DNA of 64,000 nucleotides, from contig NZ_CP092418.1 in the NCBI RefSeq assembly GCF_023716485.1, positions 2,153,001-2,217,000 on the forward strand, given 5' to 3'. The stretch comes from Microbulbifer variabilis (GTDB lineage Bacteria > Pseudomonadota > Gammaproteobacteria > Pseudomonadales > Cellvibrionaceae). The translations under genes and the position numbers were made by a program. Below the pieces are notes generated by a model. It made no database searches. It was not told where the DNA came from and saw only the letters and a list, made by a program, of their open reading frames with translations. This document shows, piece by piece, positions 1 through 9,837 of the stretch; position 1 is the stretch's first letter, and each line of letters begins with the position of its first letter.

Positions 1-1881
1 ACAACTGATACGAAAGAAGCAGCCTGGCAAGGGGTTGAGGCCGTAGCGGTTCCCACTATTTTTGGTGTGTTGACTACAATCGCAGCTTTTTCACCGATGT
101 TATGGATTGAAAATGAGCTGGCAAAGGTGTTGTCAGGATTCTCTGCTGTGGTGATATTTGCACTGATATTTTCATTAATTGAGAGCAAATTTATATTGCC
201 CGCCCATTTGAGTTATGCAAATGCGCCTATTCAAAATAAAGGGGTAATAAGACGGTGGGTTGAGCACGCCAGAGGGAGATGTAACCGTTTATTAAATCAA
301 TTTTCAGATAAAATATATATTCCACTTTTGTCATTGAGTTTAGCAAACCGGAAAGTGAGTATCACTCTGTTTGTTACCTTTTTGCTACTGGCTTATGGCG
401 CTATATTTAAGGGGCATATCGCTTCAGTCTTCTTCCCTGAAATTCCAGGGCGCTATGCCACGGTTAAAGTAACCATGCAGCATGGAGCTGCAAATACTTT
501 AGCGGAACGTAATACCGATCAACTTGAACAGGCCATCAAGCGCACCGCAAATAGATTGCAACAGAAGTATGAACTTCCGGAGTCACCTGTTAGCAAGTAT
601 ATCGTGTCAAAGGAAGGCACCAAGACCATAGAGTTGACAGCGGAATTAACACATGACGCCCTGGCCAGAGTAGAGAGCAACCGCTTTTTGCAGGAGCTAC
701 GGCTGCAAACAGGTGTTTTGGAGGGGAGCTATGCGGTGAAGTTTAGTCTTACGGAAGAACCAGCGGGTGATACAGCGATTGCTGTTTCTGCCAGTAGTCG
801 CGATCTGGCGAAACAAGTGGCTGATCGCCTCAAGGCTTCACTGGCAGAGTTACCCGGTGTGAATGATGTATACGATGATAGCCAATTGGCCAAAAGGCAG
901 CTGAAAATTATGGTCAATGAGCGGGGAGCCAGCCTGGGAATTGATCAAAGTCATCTGGCTTCTGTGATTGGAGGTGCATTCGGCCAGATTGAGATACACA
1001 GGCTGTTGGATAACGGGGAAGAGACATTGGTATTGGCTCGCTTACCTCAAATGCAGACTAAAACAATCGAGCAGTTAAAAGCCACTCCCATTAACCTGGG
1101 CAACAACAGCTACGTAAGCTTAGGTGAAATAGCGAAGCTGAAGTATGAGCGGGAACCGGAGGTAATTTATCGGCGAGATCGCGATGAAGTGGTCAGCATC
1201 TACTGGCGTCAGAATCGTTCTGTCAGTTCACCGGAAAAAAACTGGGAGCGGCTAAAGGAAGAGCTGGTGCTAGAACTGGAGCGCCTTTACCCAGGTGTCC
1301 AAATTAAAGCCGTTGGTGAATTTGCCGAAATAGTAGAAGTACAGGCTGGATTTAAGAAGTCCATGTTGCTGACGCTTTTACTTATCTACGTTTTGTTGGC
1401 GATACCATTAAAATCCTATTGGCAACCAGTGATTATTATGTCGGTGATTCCAATGGGCTTTGCGGGGGCAATTATTGGACACGGCCTACTGGGCTCCCCA
1501 GTAAGCTTATTATCCTTATTTGGAATGATGGCAATGACTGGGGTAGTGATTAACGATTCCCTAGTATTAATGAGCCGATTTAATCAACTCTACACGCAGG
1601 GTGTGCCAGTAAAAACAGCGCTACTTCAAGCTGGGAAAAGTCGCGTAAGGGCAATTTTCTTAACTACGGTGACTACTATCTGTGGGTTGCTACCCTTATT
1701 AGCCGAAACCAGCGAGCAAGCCCAATATTTAAAGCCAGCGGCTATATCCCTAGTGTTCGGGGAGCTATTTGCTACACCGATTACTCTAATCCTGATCCCT
1801 CTGTTGCTTTCTTTTAGGCAGAGCAAAATTGCTTCGAAAAGCGATAGTGCTTCTTATCCTGGGCAAGTCTCGCTTAGGTGA
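1..1881 (+). CDS. RND efflux transporter permease, C-terminal part (truncated by window start)
   Basis: The reading frame is open from base 1, so the gene begins outside the window; the visible part is about 626 residues. It is the C-terminal half of an AcrB/HAE1-type inner-membrane proton-driven pump. The large periplasmic porter region is followed by a cluster of membrane helices, starting near LLTLLLIYVLLAIPLKSYW, then the family motif GVVINDSLVLMSRFNQL and a last helix block ending in SFRQ. LAIPLKSYW and VVINDS are hallmarks of HAE1 pumps. The substrate cannot be read from the sequence. No outer-membrane factor or adaptor gene follows; the next gene is an unrelated lipoprotein after about 400 bases, so any partner must lie upstream. 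Confidence 0.93.
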   Translation, partial: TTDTKEAAWQGVEAVAVPTIFGVLTTIAAFSPMLWIENELAKVLSGFSAVVIFALIFSLIESKFILPAHLSYANAPIQNKGVIRRWVEHARGRCNRLLNQFSDKIYIPLLSLSLANRKVSITLFVTFLLLAYGAIFKGHIASVFFPEIPGRYATVKVTMQHGAANTLAERNTDQLEQAIKRTANRLQQKYELPESPVSKYIVSKEGTKTIELTAELTHDALARVESNRFLQELRLQTGVLEGSYAVKFSLTEEPAGDTAIAVSASSRDLAKQVADRLKASLAELPGVNDVYDDSQLAKRQLKIMVNERGASLGIDQSHLASVIGGAFGQIEIHRLLDNGEETLVLARLPQMQTKTIEQLKATPINLGNNSYVSLGEIAKLKYEREPEVIYRRDRDEVVSIYWRQNRSVSSPEKNWERLKEELVLELERLYPGVQIKAVGEFAEIVEVQAGFKKSMLLTLLLIYVLLAIPLKSYWQPVIIMSVIPMGFAGAIIGHGLLGSPVSLLSLFGMMAMTGVVINDSLVLMSRFNQLYTQGVPVKTALLQAGKSRVRAIFLTTVTTICGLLPLLAETSEQAQYLKPAAISLVFGELFATPITLILIPLLLSFRQSKIASKSDSASYPGQVSLR

Positions 1882-2283
1882 TTTAAGCTGTAAGGTTAAG
1901 CTGATGAGTTAACGTTTAGGAGCGAGCGCTGGCTAGACGTTCATTTATTTGCTGCTAAAGCCTCCAGTTTTTTGCGGAAGCAGGTGCTCGGCTGTCATCA
2001 ATAAGCAATTCGGGAGTGCTCATGCTGAATAATATCCCCCATTTTGAATAGAGCTTTATGAGTGTAGAGAGCATCTCTAACGCAATTTGTATATAGGTGA
2101 CAAATATCGTCAGAAAGGCACCGATATAGGCAGGCTTTAGTTTCTTCATTTTTTTAAATGCGACACAGAAAATTATTCACGAAAAAATAAAATTCTTTTC
2201 GTATTTTCATTTCGTGACTCATTGGAACTTAATTCTTAATCCTTACCTAACACACAAATCAAAAAATAAGATTTCAGGCGATT
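1882..2283. other. Intergenic stretch, no convincing gene
   Basis: A region of about 400 bases between the RND gene and the lipoprotein gene; its right half is AT-rich and probably carries the promoter of the lipoprotein gene. A 64-codon minus-strand frame (2149 to 1955) starts MKKLKPAYIGAFLTIF and has one hydrophobic stretch. It has no ribosome binding site (only an A-run precedes the ATG) and no recognised relatives, so it is not called as a gene. Confidence 0.5.
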
Positions 2284-4251
2284 ATGGACAAGTTATTTAG
2301 CAAAAATTTACTGGTGCTGGCATTAACTGCAGCTTTGGCTGCGTGTAGCGGAGGAGGGGGCGGTTCTTCAGACTCTGAACCTGAGACACCAGCTGTGGGT
2401 GATGGTGGCAGTAATAATGGTGGTGATCAGGGTGGCGATAACCAAGGAGGTGATAGTGGTTCCGGCGATACTGGGAGCGATACGCCCCTTCCCGATAATG
2501 ATCCCTCAACGGTAACGGTTGGAGATGTTTCTACTTCCGATCTGGGGTTTGCCACTATAACTGCTACAGATATCACCCTACCTGATGCAATGGTAAACGC
2601 CCAGGAAGTTTACCAGCTTGCACACTATATTGGCCGAACAGATAGTGAGCAAGATGAAGAAAATATCGATATCCCTATTCGTAGCTACACTGCGACCTGC
2701 GCGACTGATACAGATAAGCCTCGGATGTTTGTATCCACGACCTTATCTGAAGGACAAAGTGCCTCAAATCCAACCTATGGCTCTGTCTATGAACTCCAAT
2801 ACAACCCTGAAACTTCAAGTTTTGATCAAACTGGCAATACCACGATTCTGAAACAGTGTTATGAGTCTCACGGTATAACAGCTAGTGCAGACTGCTCCAG
2901 GGTTGCTGTTTTGTGTAACACAGAATATAAGGCTAGTGAGCGATACGATGTTAAGAAAGATCTAATTGAAGAGCACGGTATTGGCTGGATGAAGATTGAG
3001 GACAATCTTGACGCTGTTGCAGGTACCGATAATGAGAAAAAGTATAACGATCAGATTTGGCTGATGGAGTGGGATAACAAGCCTTTGTCCGAAGTACCTG
3101 ATGCTTACGTTGTTAATAAAATGCATGGTGGCACTCATCTTGGCACCCAAGAACTATTATATGTTGAGGATGACAGTAAGGGACGAACCAGTTATGCATT
3201 TTCCGTGACTGCTCGAGTACTGGTTAGCGGTTCTCACTATTCTGCGGGACTTACAGTGATCGACCGGGACGACTGGTCAATGACCATGACTGGGGATGAG
3301 CGTAGGGGGTGGTATTGGCTATGTGGACATGGTCATGTACTGAATATCCGGGCTTTCTATAACCCTGGCAACGAAATGTTTGGTGCGCTCTGTACCAGTG
3401 ATGGGAATAAATACCATCCCTCTCCTGGCTTGAATGCAATTGCCATCAAAATGGAAGATGATGGCTCCTCTGTCCTTGAAGGCACCTACAATCACGTGGT
3501 TCCTACAACAAGTGCAATGATTTCCAACGGGGGAGGGCACACAGTAGTCCCAGTTGATGCTAATACTAATTTATCTGTTATCGTCTCACCGAAGTACATC
3601 GAAGATGAGGATATGGATAGGTTCTTACAGGATACACTCGGTATTGATACCAGTGGAGATGGTCCCTTTGATGATCAATGTGCTGATAAGGCCAATAAGA
3701 ATTGCTTCTTCTCGTATCTCGAGGAAATCGAATATGATGAGGGTGACTATTCACTGATACCAAGGCAAGGACTCTATTCTGGCGGCGCCCTGGATGAATC
3801 CTCCTTAACTCGTGTAGGTATTGCTAAGGTTGATTGGGAAGGTAATATTGAGGGAGTTGGCATCAATTGGTTGGCGGAAGATTCCGACTGCCAAATTAGT
3901 GACCCCCAGCTCGTCGACTTGAAGAATGGCCGCTACTTGTTTGGTTATGCACAGTTCCAGTGTATTTCCGATAACCTTCCCTACAATCGCAGTTACAACA
4001 AGAAAGGCGAGGCTATGCGTATGTTGGTACCTAAAGCCTACTATGTGATGGAGATTGACGCAGACCTCAATGTACTTGAAGGGCCAGTAAAACTCACCGA
4101 TTATGGATGGGGTGGATTGGATGAGCCAATGTATCTAGGTAACGGCAAAGTTGCCTGGAACTATATCAAGAACCCCACCTTTGAGAACTACATCGGCGGG
4201 CAGCAGAACGTCTGGCAAGCGATTGTTTACCACTCTAAAAGTGTGAACTAA
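2284..4251 (+). CDS. Uncharacterised lipoprotein with Gly/Asp/Asn-rich linker
   Basis: A 655-residue protein of unknown function. The N-terminus is a lipoprotein signal: a basic start, a hydrophobic core and the lipobox LAAC with the acylated Cys at residue 21. A low-complexity Gly/Ser/Asn/Asp tether follows at about residues 22-75, then a long globular region with about a dozen Cys residues, which suggests disulfides. Lack of Asp directly after Cys21 (Ser22) fits sorting to the outer membrane. It stands alone, with AT-rich DNA upstream and a hairpin downstream. I do not recognise the globular domain, so binding or enzyme functions would be guesses. Confidence 0.85.
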   Translation: MDKLFSKNLLVLALTAALAACSGGGGGSSDSEPETPAVGDGGSNNGGDQGGDNQGGDSGSGDTGSDTPLPDNDPSTVTVGDVSTSDLGFATITATDITLPDAMVNAQEVYQLAHYIGRTDSEQDEENIDIPIRSYTATCATDTDKPRMFVSTTLSEGQSASNPTYGSVYELQYNPETSSFDQTGNTTILKQCYESHGITASADCSRVAVLCNTEYKASERYDVKKDLIEEHGIGWMKIEDNLDAVAGTDNEKKYNDQIWLMEWDNKPLSEVPDAYVVNKMHGGTHLGTQELLYVEDDSKGRTSYAFSVTARVLVSGSHYSAGLTVIDRDDWSMTMTGDERRGWYWLCGHGHVLNIRAFYNPGNEMFGALCTSDGNKYHPSPGLNAIAIKMEDDGSSVLEGTYNHVVPTTSAMISNGGGHTVVPVDANTNLSVIVSPKYIEDEDMDRFLQDTLGIDTSGDGPFDDQCADKANKNCFFSYLEEIEYDEGDYSLIPRQGLYSGGALDESSLTRVGIAKVDWEGNIEGVGINWLAEDSDCQISDPQLVDLKNGRYLFGYAQFQCISDNLPYNRSYNKKGEAMRMLVPKAYYVMEIDADLNVLEGPVKLTDYGWGGLDEPMYLGNGKVAWNYIKNPTFENYIGGQQNVWQAIVYHSKSVN

Positions 4252-4263
4252 TCATCTTTTTAC

Positions 4264-4285
4264 GGGGGTAGGCTTGCCTACCCTC
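4264..4285 (+). terminator. Hairpin after lipoprotein gene
   Basis: GGGTAGGC, loop TT, GCCTACCC form a perfect 8-bp stem, extendable by two outer pairs (one of them G-T), 12 bases after the lipoprotein stop. The following T-run is weak, so termination efficiency is uncertain. Confidence 0.55.
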
Positions 4286-4367
4286 GCAATTTCTGATGCT
4301 TATATTTGCACCGCTTCTGTGAGTTTAAAATAATTAAAGGCTCAATTCGTATCTATTTAATATGATT

Positions 4368-5552
4368 TTAACTTGCCACTGCAGTCTTAGTATTACATCT
4401 TTCAACTACATCATAGATTTTTTTAGATAGCTCTTTAAGCATATTAATTTGAGGCCTTTCTGCACTCCTGTTGGTGAGAATGACAAGTGCAAGCCCTGTT
4501 TCAGGAGCAACATAAGCGGCCGTGTATACCCCAATATTGCCACCCCAATGGCTTAAATAGGAGCGCTTTTTGTAGTTATAGCTATTCCATGCAACAAGTT
4601 GACTTTCCAGATGGTCTGGAATGCCACTCATGGAGCGCTCAGCAAACATCTCTTGAAGCACCTTTTGGGAGGAAATAGTCTCCCTCATAAATACACCTGA
4701 ATTAGCAACCGCACCGAAGAATTTTGTCAAATCTGAAACTGTTGAGCGCAACATTCCTGCCGGATATCCGGGAGTACTACTTTGTGCAACTGCGACAAGC
4801 TGGCCATCAGAAAGGGTTTGATAAGGCGTTGCGACTTCTAACCCAGACGTATCTGCTATAGTCCAGAAAGTATGATCCATTCCCAGTGGCTCAAAGAAGT
4901 TTTTCTGAGTCCAATCTTTTAAATTCAATCCAGATTGTTGCTCGGCCCAGTTGCCCAACAAGTTGTAGCCCATATTGCTGTAGCTCCATTGCTCCCCGGG
5001 CGGGGATTTCAGGAAAGACTTATCTGCTGAATAATATTTGCCACTCTCTAGAAGGACATCTTCCAGCAGCTCGGAAAGCTTCATTGCTGAATCTTGCCCG
5101 GGTGTTCTGAAATCCACCTCATAATACATACCATCCTGTATGCTGGATGTATGTGTAAGCAATTGGAGTAGGGTGATTTCCTTTGAGGGGTGATGGGGGT
5201 TCGCTAGGAGAGAGCCTGGTTCAAGGGCCACAGAACTTTCTAGTTCGAGCAAGTGCTTATCAGCAATCTCCATTACCGCCAAAGCTGTGATTGGCTTGGT
5301 TACAGAGGCTATCTGGAAAATAGTGGAGGGAGTAACCGGTGTTTTGTGTAACTTGTCAGCAAAGCCAAAACCTTCTTCATACACCAACTCTCCGTTTAAC
5401 GCTGCTCCTATCGCTACTCCCGGTATATCGGCCTCAACTCTAAGGGCTTCAATATCCTTTGAAAGATCTTGTAATTGTACAGAGCAGTTTGTTTGCGCTA
5501 GCGCTTCCCAAGGCTGTAAGAAAAGAGTGAAGATGATCCATTTTGTCCGCAT
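4368..5552 (-). CDS. Secreted serine hydrolase, beta-lactamase class C-like family
   Basis: A 394-residue member of the PF00144 beta-lactamase/esterase/D-peptidase family. An N-terminal signal peptide probably ends at ALAQ (about residue 20), placing the enzyme in the periplasm or outside. The nucleophile motif SVTK is at residues 83-86 (Ser83, Lys86), and the second motif YSN is at 191-193. The third motif, normally KTG, is HWGG followed by NIG, so an esterase or D-aminopeptidase-like role is likelier than a true cephalosporinase. It is transcribed away from a MarR-type regulator; a repeated AT-rich dyad lies between the two genes and makes local regulation plausible. The substrate is unknown. 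Confidence 0.85.
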   Translation of the reverse strand: MRTKWIIFTLFLQPWEALAQTNCSVQLQDLSKDIEALRVEADIPGVAIGAALNGELVYEEGFGFADKLHKTPVTPSTIFQIASVTKPITALAVMEIADKHLLELESSVALEPGSLLANPHHPSKEITLLQLLTHTSSIQDGMYYEVDFRTPGQDSAMKLSELLEDVLLESGKYYSADKSFLKSPPGEQWSYSNMGYNLLGNWAEQQSGLNLKDWTQKNFFEPLGMDHTFWTIADTSGLEVATPYQTLSDGQLVAVAQSSTPGYPAGMLRSTVSDLTKFFGAVANSGVFMRETISSQKVLQEMFAERSMSGIPDHLESQLVAWNSYNYKKRSYLSHWGGNIGVYTAAYVAPETGLALVILTNRSAERPQINMLKELSKKIYDVVERCNTKTAVAS

Positions 5553-5570
5553 TAGCTACTTTCCATTAAT

Positions 5571-5596
5571 ATATTTATAAACATATTTATAAATAT
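5571..5596. promoter_or_regulatory. Tandem AT-rich repeat/dyad, candidate MarR operator
   Basis: ATATTTATAAA occurs twice in direct repeat (5571-5581 and 5583-5593). The second copy is part of a perfect 14-bp palindrome, ATATTTATAAATAT, at 5583-5596. It lies 18 bases upstream of the serine hydrolase start and about 85 bases upstream of the divergent MarR gene. A regulator site is inferred from position and symmetry; an AT-rich promoter element is the alternative. Confidence 0.45.
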
Positions 5597-5681
5597 ATTT
5601 GAAGGTTATGGTAGAATCAAGCATCAATACTCTGCTGATGAGCCCCAAATTAATTTGAAAGATGGATGAGAGTTGTCTTTT

Positions 5682-6149
5682 ATGAGCCCTGAGAATTACT
5701 TTATTGGCAAGACTGCGGAGACTATCTCTACTCTTATCACCAAGCAGTGCGAGATAATTCTCACGAGAAATGGTGTGCAAGTTCCGGTTAAATCCTGCTC
5801 AATCATCGTGACTTTGCATCGATTGGATGGATTGTCATTGAATGAAATTGCTCGTGAGACAGACTCCTCCCCTCAGCTGATTAAGCAGAAACTTCCGAAG
5901 TTACTTAAGCTCTCACTCATTAAGCATGAAGATGACGCAAGTGATAAGCGAAGGAGGCTTTTCTTTCTGACAGATAAAGGAAAGCTGCAGGTAGAGAAAA
6001 TACTTGAAACATTTCAGGAGTTAGAGCGTTCACTGGATAGGCTCAATAAACATCTGGGGTTCAGCCTTCCCGAAAAGCTCGAGGAAATAAAGCGGGCACT
6101 TACTGAAGTTCCACTTCATTCAGATGGCAAGCATTCTATTAAACAATAA
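5682..6149 (+). CDS. MarR-family transcriptional regulator
   Basis: A 155-residue winged-helix protein. The helix-turn-helix is around GLSLNEIARETDSSPQLIKQ and is followed by the wing region DASDKRRRLFFLTDKG, which carries the typical D-x-R-x3-F-x-L-T-x-K-G pattern of MarR proteins. The C-terminal helices would form the dimer interface. ATG 5682 is preferred because GAGAG lies 9 bases upstream; an in-frame TTG at 5673 would add three residues. It is divergent from the serine hydrolase, which is its likeliest target together with itself. The ligand is unknown. Confidence 0.82.
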   Translation: MSPENYFIGKTAETISTLITKQCEIILTRNGVQVPVKSCSIIVTLHRLDGLSLNEIARETDSSPQLIKQKLPKLLKLSLIKHEDDASDKRRRLFFLTDKGKLQVEKILETFQELERSLDRLNKHLGFSLPEKLEEIKRALTEVPLHSDGKHSIKQ

Positions 6150-6414
6150 TTTGCCTTTGAGGAAGGTGAATTATGGAGTAATAACACCTTTGCTCAATAA
6201 TGCTCATGGTCTATGAAGCTACTAAGAGAGAGCTGAGTAAACAATTGATAGGGGACATGAGACATTCCAGCAATACCGTGGTTCTAAGGTTCCAATTGAA
6301 TAGTTCTTGATAGTGATCCTGCCTTAATGACAAGAGATGAGCATGTTTTGGGTGTGAATTTTTGAAAGGGCAAGCTTGCCGAGGCCAAACCCAGCCCCGG
6401 CATAAAGAAACCCA

Positions 6415-7800
6415 TCAGCAGTTAACGGCGTTAACCGCCAGCCCGCCCAGAGAAGTCTCTTTGTATTTACTCTGCATATCGATACCGGTCTGGCGCATGG
6501 TTTCGATCACGCTATCTAGCGGTACGATATGGGAGCCGTCACCGCGTAGGGCCAGGCGTGCGCCGTTGATGGCTTTTACCGCGCCCATGGTGTTGCGTTC
6601 GATACAGGGCACTTGCACCAGGCCGCCGATGGGATCGCAGGTGAGGCCCAGGTTGTGCTCCATGCCAATCTCGGCAGCGTTTTCGATTTGCTGATTACTG
6701 CCGCCTTCCACGGCGGCCAGGCCTGCGGAGGCCATTGAGCAGGCTACGCCGATCTCACCCTGGCAGCCCACTTCGGCGGCGGAGATAGAGGCATTTTTCT
6801 TAAATAGCATGCCGATGGCGCCGGCAGTGAGCATAAATTTCACCACCTGCTCTTTGAGTTCTCCGTGCACTTTCGGGTCGTGCACAAATTCCACGTAATA
6901 GGCGATCACTGCGGGAATAACACCGGCGGCCCCATTGGTTGGGGCGGTAACGATACGTCCGCGAGCAGCATTTTCTTCATTGACGGCAAGCGCGAACAAA
7001 CTCACCCAGTCGAGGATGGCGAGGCCGCGATTGCGTTCTTCCGCTGTTTGTTTGCTCAACTCCTGATAGAGCTCGGCGGCTCGGCGGCGTACCTTCAGGC
7101 CGCCGGGCAGAATTCCTTTTTGTTGGCAGCCCCGCTCTATGGAGGCTTTCATCACTTTCCAGATATTCCACAGGCGGTCTTTGACTTCCTGCTCGCTGCG
7201 AAATGCTTTTTCGTTTTCCATGGCCAACTGGGCAATGGTCCAGTCGTGCTGATCGCAGATCTTCATCAGCTGTTCGGCACTACTGAAATCGTAGGGCAGC
7301 AGCGTGGCAATTTCTTCCTTGTGAGCGAAGTCTTCCTCTGAGAGAACAAAGCCGCCGCCGATGGAAAAATAACTGCGCTCGAATAGCAGTTCTTCGCCGC
7401 AATAGGCTTGGCAGGTCATGCCGTTGGAGTGTTGCGGTAGGAACTCTTCCATATGGAAGAGCAGGTCGCGATCGCGAATAAATTCTATTTTGTGGTCACC
7501 ATTAAGTGTCAGCGCTTGTTCGCTGTGAATGGCGGCCATCTTCTTATCGATACTATCGACATTGATGGTATCGGGGGTTTGGCCAAGCAGTCCCATCAGT
7601 ACCGCCATATCGGTGCCGTGGCCGATACCGGTCAGGGCCAGGGAACCGTAAAGGTGTACTTGAATGCGATCAGTTCTTGCGAGTTGGTCGCGGTCGCGCA
7701 GGTCCTGAACAAATTGGCGGGCGGCGACCATTGGGCCCACCGTATGGGAGCTAGAGGGGCCTACGCCAATTTTAAACAGTTCAAATACGCTAATACTCAT
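6415..7800 (-). CDS. sdaA: L-serine dehydratase (single-chain, iron-sulfur)
   Basis: This 461-residue enzyme deaminates L-serine to pyruvate and ammonia in the cytoplasm. The N-terminal beta domain begins with the family signature [20 protein letters not shown]. The C-terminal alpha domain contains [13 protein letters not shown] and the cysteine-bearing segment [18 protein letters not shown], which supplies ligands of the catalytic [4Fe-4S] cluster. Length matches the E. coli SdaA/SdaB type rather than the split alpha/beta type. It is monocistronic: the next gene on the same strand (cmoB) ends 187 bases upstream of its start. Confidence 0.96.
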   Translation of the reverse strand: MSISVFELFKIGVGPSSSHTVGPMVAARQFVQDLRDRDQLARTDRIQVHLYGSLALTGIGHGTDMAVLMGLLGQTPDTINVDSIDKKMAAIHSEQALTLNGDHKIEFIRDRDLLFHMEEFLPQHSNGMTCQAYCGEELLFERSYFSIGGGFVLSEEDFAHKEEIATLLPYDFSSAEQLMKICDQHDWTIAQLAMENEKAFRSEQEVKDRLWNIWKVMKASIERGCQQKGILPGGLKVRRRAAELYQELSKQTAEERNRGLAILDWVSLFALAVNEENAARGRIVTAPTNGAAGVIPAVIAYYVEFVHDPKVHGELKEQVVKFMLTAGAIGMLFKKNASISAAEVGCQGEIGVACSMASAGLAAVEGGSNQQIENAAEIGMEHNLGLTCDPIGGLVQVPCIERNTMGAVKAINGARLALRGDGSHIVPLDSVIETMRQTGIDMQSKYKETSLGGLAVNAVNC

Positions 7801-7987
7801 ATAAATTCTCTGCGCTGGGCCGCAGACAGTCGCGGCCTTCCCTTAAGGATATAGTTGCACCATTTGGGGGCGCACTTTGCCCTACAAGGCGCAACAATCA
7901 AGATGGCAGTCGCTATTCCGTACAAAATTCTATTTGTTACGGCTTTTGCGGAATTTATGAGTTTCCAGATTGTGGCTGTGAAACAAG

Positions 7988-8965
7988 CTATGGCGCTTCC
8001 GCGACCAAAACAGCCCGTTTGGGCGCGGGGTGACCTTCTACTGTTTTGTCCGGTGATTGCGGATCGAGAAAGTCGGCCAGTGACTCAAAGTGCATCCAGT
8101 CGGTGCGCCGCTGTTCCTCCAGGCTGGTGATATTCAAGTCTACTGTCCTAGGATTGCGAAAACCGCACTTTCGTAGCCAACTTTCCAGGGTGGCGCAGCT
8201 GGGAAAGAACCATACATTGCGCATTTTAGCGTAGCGGCCCTCTGGTACCAGGCAATCCCCGAGCCCGCCATCAATCACTAAGGTCTCCAGCACCAGTTGT
8301 CCACCAGGGCGCAGGGTCTCACGCAACTCGCGCAGGTGGTCCATCGGCGAGCGGCGGTGGTAGAGCACACCCATTGAAAAGGTGGTATCGAAGGCGCGCA
8401 GATTTGCGGGCAGGGCTTCGATGCCGAGTGGCAGCAGGTCTACCGGCTGTTCGTCGCCGAGATATTTTTTCAGGGCGTAAAACTGCGCGACGAATTTTGC
8501 CGAGGGATCTATGCCGATCACCCGCCGGGCCCCAGCGCCATAGGCGCGCCAACAGTGGTAGCCGTTGCCGCAGCCAACATCCAGTACCAGTCTGTTTTCC
8601 ATAGGCGCGAGGTGCGGCAGCACCCGGTCCCACTTCCAATCGGAGCGCCACTCGGTATCGATAGGCAGGCCAAATATTTCCCAGGGGCCTTTGCGCCAGG
8701 GGTGTAGTTTTCTCAGTTCCTGTTCCAGTCGCTGCAATTGCTGAGGCGAGGCGTCGCTGGCCTTGCCGATACGCACGCTATTGCTGAGCTCGATGCTGGA
8801 GGGAGCGATATTCGGTAGGGCTTCGACAGCTGCGCGCCAGTCGGGCAGGTCGCCCCAGCGATGAGGGCTAAGGTTTTCGGCTACCTGTTGAGGAAGCTGA
8901 GCCAGCCAGCTGCGCAGCTCTGGGATATGTTGCAAGCCTTGGTAGAGTTGGGTGTAGTCAATCAC
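7988..8965 (-). CDS. cmoB: tRNA U34 carboxymethyltransferase CmoB
   Basis: This 325-residue SAM-fold enzyme transfers the carboxymethyl group of carboxy-SAM to 5-hydroxyuridine-34, making cmo5U in tRNAs that read four-fold codon boxes. The cofactor loop VLDVGCGNGYHCWRAYGAGA sits mid-protein. The flanking segments KWDRVLPHL and LYHRRSPMDHLRELRETLRPGG are typical of CmoB. The start is GTG, 6 bases after the cmoA stop, so the two are co-transcribed. The cognate methyl-ester enzyme CmoM is encoded about 5 kb away at 13967. Confidence 0.95.
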   Translation of the reverse strand: MIDYTQLYQGLQHIPELRSWLAQLPQQVAENLSPHRWGDLPDWRAAVEALPNIAPSSIELSNSVRIGKASDASPQQLQRLEQELRKLHPWRKGPWEIFGLPIDTEWRSDWKWDRVLPHLAPMENRLVLDVGCGNGYHCWRAYGAGARRVIGIDPSAKFVAQFYALKKYLGDEQPVDLLPLGIEALPANLRAFDTTFSMGVLYHRRSPMDHLRELRETLRPGGQLVLETLVIDGGLGDCLVPEGRYAKMRNVWFFPSCATLESWLRKCGFRNPRTVDLNITSLEEQRRTDWMHFESLADFLDPQSPDKTVEGHPAPKRAVLVAEAP

Positions 8966-8971
8966 GGGTAG

Positions 8972-9715
8972 TTACTTATCGGGGCTGCCTTTGATAGCGA
9001 TCAGGGAGGCAAAGTTAAAACATTGGAACCAGACATCGACGCTAGTGAAGCCGACGCTCTTAAGACGAGAGCGGTGGGTGTCTAAGGTCTCTGGAATCAG
9101 CACATTTTCTAAAGCGGAACGTTTCTGTGCAATTTCCAGTGCGCTGTAGCCATTGGCGGCCTTGAAAGAGTGGTGTAACTCAATCATCAGTTCATTGTGG
9201 TCTTTATCGGCGAAGTCCACTTTCTCGGAAATAATCAGGATGCCGCCGGGGCGAAGCCCCTGCTGGATTTTGCGCAGGATTTCCTCGCGCTCCTCAACCG
9301 GAATAAATTGCAGGGTGAAATTCAGAACCACAACGGAGGCGTTTTCAATCGCTACGTTTTGCAGGTTGTCGCAAATGAGTTGCACGGGAACTTCACCGCT
9401 ATCCGCTTCGAGTACCGTGCGCGCCTGGGATACCATCGCTTCGGAATTATCTACGGCAATGATTTCGCAGTCTGCTGCGGGAATACGGTGGCGCATGGCC
9501 AGGGTGGCGGCACACAGTGAGCTGCCCAGGTCATAACAACGGCTGCCCGCTTGGGCATAGCGTTCCGCGAGGGTGCCGATCATGGCCACGATGGTGGTGT
9601 AGCCGGGCACGGAGCGCTTGATCATGTCCGGGAAGACTTGCACCACCTGACGATCAAATTCAAAGCCGGCCACCTGGCCCAGTGGGTTTGCGTAGATATT
9701 ATCTTGTTTGCTCAT
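8972..9715 (-). CDS. cmoA: Carboxy-S-adenosyl-L-methionine synthase CmoA
   Basis: This 247-residue enzyme converts SAM and prephenate to carboxy-SAM, the donor used by CmoB. Family marks are the N-terminal [20 protein letters not shown] and the nucleotide loop [17 protein letters not shown]. It is the first gene of the cmoA-cmoB pair; the start is ATG at 9715. The length equals that of the E. coli protein (247). Confidence 0.95.
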   Translation of the reverse strand: MSKQDNIYANPLGQVAGFEFDRQVVQVFPDMIKRSVPGYTTIVAMIGTLAERYAQAGSRCYDLGSSLCAATLAMRHRIPAADCEIIAVDNSEAMVSQARTVLEADSGEVPVQLICDNLQNVAIENASVVVLNFTLQFIPVEEREEILRKIQQGLRPGGILIISEKVDFADKDHNELMIELHHSFKAANGYSALEIAQKRSALENVLIPETLDTHRSRLKSVGFTSVDVWFQCFNFASLIAIKGSPDK

Positions 9716-9802
9716 CGGGACTTCGCTTAGGGATCACGGCATGGATCCAGGAGAAATGATTACTGCCGAGTACTATTTGTCTGCAAACGGGTTAAACCGG
9801 CG

Positions 9803-9826
9803 CCCCGGCAGTAGATACTGCCGGGG
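9803..9826 (-). terminator. GC-rich hairpin downstream of M16 peptidase gene
   Basis: An 11-bp perfect stem (CCCCGGCAGTA / TACTGCCGGGG) with a two-base loop, 12 bases beyond the stop of the minus-strand peptidase gene and upstream of cmoA. Read on the minus strand it is followed by a short TTT run only, so it may be a weak terminator or a transcript-end stabiliser. Confidence 0.5.
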
Positions 9827-9837
9827 GCCAGGCTCAA

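Noticed and set aside
1955-2149. 64-codon minus-strand frame with one hydrophobic stretch
   Set aside because: No ribosome binding site and no recognised relatives; only chance coding can be claimed.
4368-5552. True class C beta-lactamase (resistance gene)
   Set aside because: The third active-site motif is HWGG rather than KTG, so only family membership is supported.
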